A DNA stretch of 6,307 nucleotides, from assembly GCA_003564735.1 (NCBI GenBank), contig PXEK01000300.1, positions 1 to 6,307 on the forward strand, read 5' to 3'. Made by a program: the position numbers and the translations under genes. The notes beneath the pieces were generated by a model, which did no database searches, was not told the origin of the DNA, and was given only the letters and a program-made list of their open reading frames with translations. Source of the DNA: Cryomorphaceae bacterium. GTDB taxonomy: Bacteria > Bacteroidota > Bacteroidia > Flavobacteriales_G > Salibacteraceae. Each line of letters begins with the position of its first letter. Position 1 is the stretch's first letter. Shown here piece after piece: positions 1-5,857 of the stretch.

Positions 1-959
1 TGCTCTTAATGAGAAAGATAGAAGAAAAGACGGGGCAGTTATACGTGCAACAAAAATTCGGAGGCTTTTGCCACCTGTACATTGGTCAAGAAGCCGTTGT
101 TGCCGGTACCGCCTCAGCTTGTGAAAAAGAAGACAAACACATTACAGCATACAGAGACCACGCCCATCCGATTGCGTTGGGCATTCACCCCAAATACATG
201 ATGGCAGAACTTTACGGTAAAAAAACCGGAATGTCAAAAGGAAAGGGCGGTTCTATGCACATGTTCCACAAAGACGTGAACCTAATGGGAGGCCACGGCA
301 TTGTTGGTGCTCAAATCCCCATGGGTGCGGGAATCGCATTCGCCGAGAAATACAACGGCACAAAAAACGTAGTTTATTGCTCCATGGGGGATGGTGCCGT
401 TAGGCAAGGTGCACTTCACGAAACTTTCAACATGGCGATGTTGTGGAAACTCCCCGTGGTGTTCATCATTGAAAATAACAATTACGCCATGGGTACATCA
501 GTTGAACGCAGCTCTAATGTTACCGATTTAACCAAATTGGGTGCATCTTACGAAATGCCCGCTGAAGCCATAAACGGGATGAATGTTGAAGACGTTCACG
601 AGGGCATCAAAAAGGCCGCAAAACATTGTAGAGACGGAAAAGGCCCTATGCTCATTGAAATTAGAACCTACCGCTACAAAGGGCACTCAATGTCCGACCC
701 CGGAAAATACCGCACAAAAGAAGAGCTTGAAGATTACAAAAATCAAGACCCCATCACTCGAGTTTTGGATACGATCAAGAAGAACAAGTACATGAGTGAA
801 GACGAAATTAAGGAGTACGAAAAAGAGGTGAAGGAAGTTGTGGCAGAAAGCGTAAAGTTTGCTGAGGAATCTGAAGCTCCGGCTCCTGAAGAACTTTATG
901 AAGATGTTTATGTTCAAGAGGACTACCCTTACATACGCGACAATAAATTTAATGCATAA
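1..959 (+). CDS. pdhA: Pyruvate dehydrogenase E1 component, alpha subunit (5' end cut by window)
   Basis: Thiamine-diphosphate-dependent E1-alpha subunit, which with E1-beta decarboxylates pyruvate and transfers the acetyl group to the lipoyl arm of E2 in the cytoplasm. Numbering from the Met at base 9, the sequence shows GFCHLYIGQEAV (19-30), YRDHAHPIALG (48-58), the GKGGSMHMF loop (78-86), and the thiamine diphosphate/Mg motif starting GDGA (127-130) and closing at ENNNYAMGT (155-163). The conserved loop YRYKGHSMSDPGKYR (221-235) is the region phosphorylated in mitochondrial homologues. The frame stays open upstream of that Met (two Leu codons, bases 3-8), and LLMRKIEEKTGQLY aligns with the internal 'MLLIRRFEEKAGQLY' of relatives. 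The Met at 9 is therefore probably internal, and roughly 10-20 N-terminal residues lie outside the window. The gene ends in TAA, 15 bases before the E2 gene, implying co-transcription. The pairing with a lipoyl E2 favours pyruvate over branched-chain keto acids as substrate, though this is not proven by sequence alone. Confidence 0.95.
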   Translation, partial: LLMRKIEEKTGQLYVQQKFGGFCHLYIGQEAVVAGTASACEKEDKHITAYRDHAHPIALGIHPKYMMAELYGKKTGMSKGKGGSMHMFHKDVNLMGGHGIVGAQIPMGAGIAFAEKYNGTKNVVYCSMGDGAVRQGALHETFNMAMLWKLPVVFIIENNNYAMGTSVERSSNVTDLTKLGASYEMPAEAINGMNVEDVHEGIKKAAKHCRDGKGPMLIEIRTYRYKGHSMSDPGKYRTKEELEDYKNQDPITRVLDTIKKNKYMSEDEIKEYEKEVKEVVAESVKFAEESEAPAPEELYEDVYVQEDYPYIRDNKFNA

Positions 960-974
960 GAAAAATAAGCTATT

Positions 975-2249
975 ATGGCAGAAGTAGTTAGAATGCCCAA
1001 GCTAAGCGACACCATGGAAGAGGGTGTTGTAGCGGCATGGAATAAAAAGGTTGGTGATAAAGTAGAATCGGGAGAAGTACTTGCCGAAATAGAAACCGAT
1101 AAAGCCACCATGGACTTTGAATCTTTTGATGAAGGTACTCTTCTTCATATCGGCGTTCAGGAAGGTGAGTCTGCTCCCGTAAATGCCATCTTGGCCATTT
1201 TGGGTGAAGAAGGCGAGGATATTTCCGAAATACTGGAACAAGAAGAGGCCGGCGGTGGCGTTGAAGATTCTTCAAGTGAAGAAGAATCTTCTAAAGCAGA
1301 GGAATCGAAAGGTTCTGACCAAAAAGACGAAAAACAAAAAGCAGCTCCACAGCCGGCTAAAAAACCTGAAGAGAAAAAAGAAACGCCAAAAACCTCATCG
1401 GGACGTATAAAAGCTTCTCCCTTAGCTAAAAAGCTAGCTGAAGACAAAGGCATCAACCTAGAGGATGTGGAAGGATCCGGCGAAGGCGGCCGAATTGTAA
1501 AACGCGATATTGACGAATTTAAACCGCAAAGTTCTTCAAGCGCTCAATCGGCAGCTGCCTTAGGAGAAGAGAGCTACCGCGAAGAAAATGTGACGCAAAT
1601 GCGTAAAACAATTGCCAAGCGCCTTAGCGAAAGCAAGTTTACTGCACCACATTTCTATCTCACGGTTGAAATTGATATGGATCCGCTGATTGCGGCTCGA
1701 AAAGAACTGAATAAACACGATGACATCAAGGTTTCTTTCAACGATTTTGTGGTTAAAGCCGCATCTGTCGCGCTTACCAAACACCCTTATGTTAACGCCT
1801 CATGGCAAGGGGATACCATTCGATTTAACGACCATGTTCACGTTGGTGTGGCCGTTGCGGTTGATGAAGGCCTGTTGGTTCCCGTGGTGCGCTTCGCAAA
1901 TCAAAAAGGACTGAGCCAAATTTCATCTGACGTTAGAGATTTTGCCGCGAAAGCGCGAGATAAAAAGTTGCAACCTTCTGATTGGGAAGGTAACACCTTC
2001 ACCATTTCTAATTTAGGAATGTTTGGCATTGAAGAGTTTACGGCTATTATTAATCCGCCCGACTCGTGCATTCTGGCCGTTGGCGGCATCAACCAAAAAC
2101 CCGTGGTGAAAAACGGTGAAGTGGTGCCCGGAAATACAATGAAGGTAACACTTTCATGTGACCACCGAGTGGTGGACGGCGTAAAAGGAGCCGAGTTTTT
2201 GAACACCTTCAAAAGCATGCTGGAAAACCCGGTAATGATGTTGGTGTAA
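975..2249 (+). CDS. pdhC: Pyruvate dehydrogenase E2, dihydrolipoamide acetyltransferase, single lipoyl domain
   Basis: Core subunit of the pyruvate dehydrogenase complex (424 residues); it accepts acetyl from E1 on a lipoyl-lysine and passes it to CoA. Domains in order: a lipoyl domain (about 1-77) with the lipoylation site in ETDKATMD (Lys43); a low-complexity Glu/Ser/Lys/Pro/Ala linker (about 78-143); a peripheral subunit-binding domain (about 145-182) beginning KASPLAKKLAEDKGI and ending GGRIVKRDIDEF; a second short Ser/Ala linker (184-197); and the catalytic acetyltransferase domain (about 204-424). The active-site motif is SCDHRVVDG, with His397 and Asp401. The ATG at 975 gives a perfect lipoyl-domain N-terminus (MAEVVRMPKLSDTMEEG). 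There is no Shine-Dalgarno sequence, only an A-rich leader, as is usual in Bacteroidota. It lies 15 bases after pdhA, in the same operon. Only one lipoyl domain is present, whereas related proteins carry one to three. A branched-chain or 2-oxoglutarate E2 is less likely given the pdhA-type partner. The ORF is intact. Confidence 0.95.
   Translation: MAEVVRMPKLSDTMEEGVVAAWNKKVGDKVESGEVLAEIETDKATMDFESFDEGTLLHIGVQEGESAPVNAILAILGEEGEDISEILEQEEAGGGVEDSSSEEESSKAEESKGSDQKDEKQKAAPQPAKKPEEKKETPKTSSGRIKASPLAKKLAEDKGINLEDVEGSGEGGRIVKRDIDEFKPQSSSSAQSAAALGEESYREENVTQMRKTIAKRLSESKFTAPHFYLTVEIDMDPLIAARKELNKHDDIKVSFNDFVVKAASVALTKHPYVNASWQGDTIRFNDHVHVGVAVAVDEGLLVPVVRFANQKGLSQISSDVRDFAAKARDKKLQPSDWEGNTFTISNLGMFGIEEFTAIINPPDSCILAVGGINQKPVVKNGEVVPGNTMKVTLSCDHRVVDGVKGAEFLNTFKSMLENPVMMLV
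1263..1291. repeat. Perfect 11-base inverted repeat inside the E2 linker
   Basis: GAAGATTCTTC (1263-1273) and its exact reverse complement GAAGAATCTTC (1281-1291) flank a 7-base spacer. They lie in the part of pdhC that encodes the Ser/Glu-rich linker (EDSSSEEESS). The mRNA could form an 11-pair hairpin. The simplest explanation is chance from repeated Glu (GAA) and Ser (TCT/TCA) codons; no regulatory role is claimed. Confidence 0.6.
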
Positions 2250-2264
2250 ATAAGCTCAATCTTT

Positions 2265-2309
2265 AAAAAACGAACCCGGTGACAGCGCTGTCATCGGGTT
2301 TTTTGTTTT
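2265..2309. terminator. Bidirectional rho-independent terminator between convergent genes
   Basis: A near-perfect palindrome lies 15 bases after the pdhC stop. AACCCG (2273-2278) pairs with CGGGTT (2295-2300), G2279 forms a wobble with T2294, and TGACA (2280-2284) pairs with TGTCA (2289-2293), leaving a GCGC tetraloop. This makes a 12-pair stem. On the + strand the stem runs into TTTTTTGTTTT (2299-2309). On the - strand it is followed closely by six T (complement of A2265-2270). T-tracts on both sides and a convergent gene ending at 2346 indicate that it stops transcription from both directions. Confidence 0.9.
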
Positions 2310-2345
2310 CCTGCACTACGTTGAATTCGTCGTATCAAGCGGCAA

Positions 2346-2885
2346 CTAAGGCGTCAAAAATGAACCCTTCCATTCGCCATTGTGTTCAAAAAGTGCCCGA
2401 ATATGGTTGGGCCGCTTCAACCGCAAGTACTCCATTCGGTCAGGCGTTACTTTGAGCAAACAAAAATGCGGGTCATTATTCCTATACTCTACCTCATCAG
2501 GGTTTGAAATGCGTGTACCGGGTGCGTTTGCAGTAGTAAAATCCTTTCTCGAATTTCCCTGCACTCTTTGCCAATGTTCTTTATGGTCAGAACCGTCAAC
2601 AATCTGCGTCACCACACCTGAAATAGTAATTTGAAGGAGTTTTTTAGGATGGTAAAATAAAAGACTCGTTCTCGGATTTTTATTGAAATCGGCAATTTTG
2701 CCACTTCGCATGTCGGTGTAAAAATATAAGTCAAAGTCTGCGGTAGTCCCGCGCAATACAACGGTTCGCTGTTTTGGGAATCCATCATTTACACTCGCCA
2801 TAACGGGATACCGGAACGGATGTCCCTTTTTCAAGTATCCAAATTTGACTTCTTCTTTTAATTCTCCCAATATTGTACTAATCAT
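2346..2885 (-). CDS. Pyridoxamine 5'-phosphate oxidase family FMN-binding protein
   Basis: Small flavin-binding split-barrel protein (179 residues from the ATG at 2885), probably cytoplasmic. Features shared with the pyridoxamine phosphate oxidase fold are FRYPVMASV (24-32), QRTVVLRG (39-46), the FMN-contacting FYTDMRSGK (56-63 region), NKNPRTSLLFY (68-78), and a C-terminus ending GEWKGSFLTP that resembles the family's usual Trp...Leu-x-Pro ending. It is shorter than true PdxH (about 210-220 residues) and has LLQITISG (83-90) where PdxH usually has a RQVR-type strand. Synthesis of pyridoxal phosphate is therefore not assured; it looks closer to the Alr4036-like branch, whose substrates are poorly defined. 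The frame opens at a TTG two codons earlier (2891), but the ATG at 2885 is the better start. No Shine-Dalgarno is seen. It is convergent with pdhC across a shared terminator, stands alone on its strand, and ends in TAG. Confidence 0.85.
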   Translation of the reverse strand: MISTILGELKEEVKFGYLKKGHPFRYPVMASVNDGFPKQRTVVLRGTTADFDLYFYTDMRSGKIADFNKNPRTSLLFYHPKKLLQITISGVVTQIVDGSDHKEHWQRVQGNSRKDFTTANAPGTRISNPDEVEYRNNDPHFCLLKVTPDRMEYLRLKRPNHIRALFEHNGEWKGSFLTP

Positions 2886-2891
2886 ATGCAA

Positions 2892-3120
2892 AAAAACAAT
2901 TTCGAACTGAAAATAGTTGAAGGCTTTCTTTATTCATTGTTTTTAGGTTTGATTCATTATGTTTTATATTTACTGGCAATTAACCAATTAATAACTGTAG
3001 CCGCGTAAAAGTAAAAAGAGTTGTACTAAAATTTACTCTTTATTCCACTTCAAAGCCAAATTGCCGGTTTCATGCGGCTGACCCGACAAACTTTCTTTAT
3101 TTTGCGGGAAATTATTTCAC
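2892..3120. other. AT-rich divergent intergenic spacer
   Basis: About 230 bases without a plausible gene, lying between the divergently transcribed FMN-protein gene (-) and the membrane-protein gene (+), so promoters for both should be here. I found no clear TAnnTTTG box with a well-spaced upstream TTG on either strand. The nearest candidates are TATATTTA (2965-2972) and TATTTTG (3099-3105). A weak inverted repeat is present: AAAGAGT (3015-3021) with ACTCTTT (3035-3041), separated by 13 bases. No RNA gene or terminator is recognisable. Confidence 0.6.
3095..3106 (+). promoter_or_regulatory. Possible degenerate -7 promoter element upstream of the membrane protein gene
   Basis: The stretch CTTTATTTTGCG lies 15 bases before the ATG at 3121. 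It contains TATTTTG, one base shorter than the Bacteroidota -7 consensus TAnnTTTG. No good TTG is seen about 19 bases upstream; the closest is CTG at 3078-3080. It is weak, and is recorded because it is the best candidate on this strand near the gene. Confidence 0.25.
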
Positions 3121-4758
3121 ATGAGTACAAAAGAGTTTAATGAACTAGACTTTATTGTTTCTTACATTCCGTACCGCGCTGCATTAGTGTTGGTATTTGT
3201 GATGTGCTACTTCATGGTGTTTGACAGCAAGTGGGACGTAAACGGTGATAATGCAGCCTATTACAACTTAGGAACGGCGCTGAGTCAAGGTATGGGATAT
3301 GTCAACCCCGCCCTGCCGGGGACTCCGCCCGAAACTCACTTCCCTATAGGATATCCCGCTTTTATAGCCGCCCTTAAAACCGTTGGACTCTCCTCCCCTA
3401 TCGCCTTAAAAATCACCAACGGCCTTCTTTTACTGATTACCGGACTCATGTGGTTTGAACTTTTCCAAAAACTCATACCCCGCAAAAATTTGGCTTTCGT
3501 GGCTGTTATGGCCATGTTTATTAGTCCGCTACTCATGCGTTTCAGTACCATCATTATGAGTGAAGTCCTCTTTTTATTCCTTTCTACAGTCTCTCTGTAT
3601 TCCATAATGCTGGTAAGTGAACGAAAACAGCCCGTATTCAGAAATGTTTTTTTCTATATCGCCTGTGCTGCCGCAATTTTAGGCTTTTACGTTAAAACGT
3701 TAGGTTTCATTATTTTGGGAACACTCCCTCTCTTTTTACTTTGGCAACGGCATATCAAAGAGGCCGTAATTACGGGAGGCTTATTACTCGCGGGGATTGC
3801 CCCGTATTTACTTCAATCTACCGGCGGCTCTAACTACCTCAACCAACTCTTGATGGTAAACCCCTACCAACCCGATAAAGGTATGGCGGCTCCGGGCGAT
3901 TTTTTTGAACGCGTTTCCACCAATGCCTTTAACTACGGATTTGGGGTAATTCAATCCGTTTCCTTTCCCCTCAGTAATAAATGGCTTGGAGACTTCCTTT
4001 TCCTTGATGTAATAGGCGGTATAGCGGTATTGTATTTTATTTATCGCGGATTGAGACTTATGCACGGCTACAAAAAATTGATTCTCCCCTTTTTAGGCTT
4101 TACCCTTTTGGTGATTTTGCTCTGGCCCGATGTATGGACCGGTCCGCGCTTTATCGTTCACGCTTCACCGCTGTTTATTTTTCTTTTTCTTGCGGGACTT
4201 CTCGAACTAACAGAAAAATACGAACATAAATTCTCTCCGAAAAAACCGGCCGGGGTATTCCCCGTATTCCTTTTTGCCTTGTTGGGCATTATAGCGCTCA
4301 ATCAAGAAAGGGTGAAGGCACAAACCGATTATCCTCCCAACTGGAAAAAATATTTTGCCATTGCCAAAGAGGCCAAACGCACTACTGATGAGAGTGCGAT
4401 GTTCATAGCTCGTAAGCCCCATTTGTTTTACGTTCACTCCCAACGGCAAGCCTCCAATTTTAAGAATACGGAAAACGACACCCTTCAAATGAACTTTTTT
4501 ATGGACATTGGCGCAACCCATGTGGTACTGGATAATTTGGGGTACGGCTCTACTCCTCGATATCTGTTCCCCACGCTGGAGAAACACGCCGTGTGCTTTA
4601 AAAATGTAATGAGCTTTCCCGAACAACAAACCTATCTGCTTTCTTTTGACCGGGACCTTTTCGGCTCTGACCATTATTATGAAAAGCTGATGCTAAGCCC
4701 CGATTCGCTGATGAAAAAAAGTGAACCCAAGCTGGATGACGACTTTTTAACGGATTAA
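3121..4758 (+). CDS. GT-C (GT39/ArnT-like) multi-pass membrane glycosyltransferase-like protein
   Basis: Predicted inner-membrane protein of 545 residues. A first hydrophobic helix (about 18-34) is followed by an external loop with GDNAAYYNLG (42-51), which matches the Asp-containing first-loop motif of GT-C transferases. Next come GMGYVNP and THFPIGYPAF (72-81), typical of the dolichyl-phosphate-mannose/ArnT-like superfamily. Further hydrophobic segments sit near 98-116, 123-139, 146-164, 175-207 (one or two), 214-231, 291-308, 319-335, 344-361 and 378-394. MSEVLF (146-151) and GPRFIVHASPLF (341-352) also recur in such proteins. The last 150 residues (about 396-545) are hydrophilic and probably form a periplasmic domain. 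By family, it would transfer a sugar from a polyprenyl-phosphate donor to a lipid, glycan or protein; donor and acceptor cannot be read from the sequence. The ATG at 3121 is the first in frame and has no Shine-Dalgarno. No glycan genes adjoin it. The ORF is intact. Confidence 0.75.
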   Translation: MSTKEFNELDFIVSYIPYRAALVLVFVMCYFMVFDSKWDVNGDNAAYYNLGTALSQGMGYVNPALPGTPPETHFPIGYPAFIAALKTVGLSSPIALKITNGLLLLITGLMWFELFQKLIPRKNLAFVAVMAMFISPLLMRFSTIIMSEVLFLFLSTVSLYSIMLVSERKQPVFRNVFFYIACAAAILGFYVKTLGFIILGTLPLFLLWQRHIKEAVITGGLLLAGIAPYLLQSTGGSNYLNQLLMVNPYQPDKGMAAPGDFFERVSTNAFNYGFGVIQSVSFPLSNKWLGDFLFLDVIGGIAVLYFIYRGLRLMHGYKKLILPFLGFTLLVILLWPDVWTGPRFIVHASPLFIFLFLAGLLELTEKYEHKFSPKKPAGVFPVFLFALLGIIALNQERVKAQTDYPPNWKKYFAIAKEAKRTTDESAMFIARKPHLFYVHSQRQASNFKNTENDTLQMNFFMDIGATHVVLDNLGYGSTPRYLFPTLEKHAVCFKNVMSFPEQQTYLLSFDRDLFGSDHYYEKLMLSPDSLMKKSEPKLDDDFLTD

Positions 4759-4819
4759 TTACGCTTAGTAAAGTAAAATGCGAACCTCTCAACCTAACTC
4801 CCACTTTCAAGGGAATGCT

Positions 4820-4827
4820 TATATTTG
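4820..4827 (+). promoter_or_regulatory. Bacteroidota -7 promoter box (TATATTTG)
   Basis: TATATTTG matches the TAnnTTTG -7 consensus recognised by the Bacteroidota primary sigma factor, and lies 21 bases before the ATG at 4849. Initiation a few bases downstream would leave a leader of roughly 15 bases. No convincing TTG or TTTG occurs about 19 bases upstream, so the -33 element is missing or degenerate. The box overlaps the TTG codon at 4825, which argues against that TTG as the translation start. Confidence 0.5.
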
Positions 4828-4848
4828 CCTATCATATCAAAAACGAAA

Positions 4849-5808
4849 ATGAGCGAACATACACAGGGAATTCCGGATGTTGATTTGTCTGACTTTACCT
4901 CAGGCGATGAAGAGAAAAAGAGAAATTTTGTAAAAAAATTAAGTGAGGCTTACGAGAATATAGGCTTCGTTGCCGTAAAAAACCACGGCATTGATGATGA
5001 GCTTATTGAAGACTTATACGAACAAGTGAAGTGCTTTTTCGAATTACCTCGAGATGTCAAAGAGAAATACGAACCCAAAGAATTAGCGGGTCAGCGCGGT
5101 TATGTATCCTTTGGTCGTGAGCACGCGAAAAACCGAAGTGCCGGCGATTTAAAGGAGTTTTGGCATTTTGGGCAATACGTTGAAGATAACGACCCCATAA
5201 GTGATGAATATCCCGAGAATTTATATGTTGAAGAAATTCCGCGTTTCAACATGGTGGGCAAAAAAGCTTATCAAAGTTTAGAAAATACAGGCAAAATTAT
5301 GCTCAGAGCCATTGCGCTGAGTTTACACCTGAACGAAGAATGGTTTGACGATAAAATTCACAACGGCAACAGTATTTTGCGCCCCATACATTACCCGCCC
5401 ATTACCGAAGAGCCCAAAGACGCAGTGCGTGCGGGAGAACATGAAGACATCAATTTGATTACGTTATTGATCGGAGCCAGTGCAGACGGTTTGCAGGTTC
5501 TGAACAAAAAAAATGAGTGGGTGAGTGTTACCGCACTACCGGGCCGTATCGTGGTTAATGTGGGCGATATGTTGCAGCGCGTCACCAATAAAAAACTGAA
5601 AAGTACGACTCACAGGGTAATCAATCCGCCAAAAGAACTTTGGGGAACATCGCGATATTCCATTCCGTTTTTCCTGCATCCGCGCAGTGATATGAAATTG
5701 AATTGCTTGGAGAGTTGCATAACCGCCGAAAACCCGAAACGATTTGATGACATCACGGCGGGCGAGTACCTCAACGAAAGATTGGCCGAAATAGGACTAA
5801 AAAAATAA
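4849..5808 (+). CDS. Isopenicillin-N-synthase-like Fe(II)/2-oxoglutarate-dependent oxygenase
   Basis: Non-haem iron oxygenase of 319 residues, expected to be cytoplasmic; the family couples oxidative decarboxylation of 2-oxoglutarate to oxidation of a substrate. The N-terminal DIOX_N-type region includes IPDVDLSDF (8-16) and GFVAVKNHGI (39-48). The jelly-roll core carries the complete facial triad, with GEHEDINLITLL giving His198 and Asp200 and THRVINPP giving His255. The 2-oxoglutarate-binding RYS follows (Arg269, Ser271, in RYSIPFFLHP). The C-terminus has the family-typical ITAGEYLNERL. Length matches the usual 310-350 residues. The frame is open from a TTG at 4825, but the ATG at 4849 is preferred because the TTG lies inside a likely -7 promoter box and adds only eight unconserved residues. 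The substrate is unknown. Isopenicillin N synthesis is not implied: no beta-lactam genes adjoin, and an RxS motif is common to the whole superfamily. No terminator is evident between it and the genes on either side. Confidence 0.9.
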   Translation: MSEHTQGIPDVDLSDFTSGDEEKKRNFVKKLSEAYENIGFVAVKNHGIDDELIEDLYEQVKCFFELPRDVKEKYEPKELAGQRGYVSFGREHAKNRSAGDLKEFWHFGQYVEDNDPISDEYPENLYVEEIPRFNMVGKKAYQSLENTGKIMLRAIALSLHLNEEWFDDKIHNGNSILRPIHYPPITEEPKDAVRAGEHEDINLITLLIGASADGLQVLNKKNEWVSVTALPGRIVVNVGDMLQRVTNKKLKSTTHRVINPPKELWGTSRYSIPFFLHPRSDMKLNCLESCITAENPKRFDDITAGEYLNERLAEIGLKK

Positions 5809-5857
5809 AACAGTATTGTTAATGGTGTGTTATAGTAATAATTAAAATTGAAATGAT

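Noticed and set aside
9..11. ATG at 9 as the true start of pdhA
   Set aside because: The upstream frame remains open and the residues just before and after match an internal part of E1-alpha relatives, so the gene begins before the window.
1157..1456. Long antisense open frames opposite pdhC (also 988-1275, 1901-2218)
   Set aside because: They lie opposite conserved E2 domains or its repetitive linker, have low-complexity or unrecognisable products, and are explained by the codon bias of the real gene.
4207..4674. 155-codon antisense open frame inside the membrane-protein gene
   Set aside because: It is fully embedded opposite an intact conserved coding sequence. Its translation is not recognisable and it has no promoter or leader of its own.
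4759..4848. Search for a terminator or small RNA between the membrane protein and oxygenase genes
   Set aside because: No stable hairpin followed by a T-tract and no recognisable RNA; only the TATATTTG box stands out.
5843..5850. TAAAATTG as a -7 promoter box for the YceI gene
   Set aside because: It has one mismatch to TAnnTTTG, its best upstream TTG is about 24 bases away, and initiation would fall at the start codon itself.
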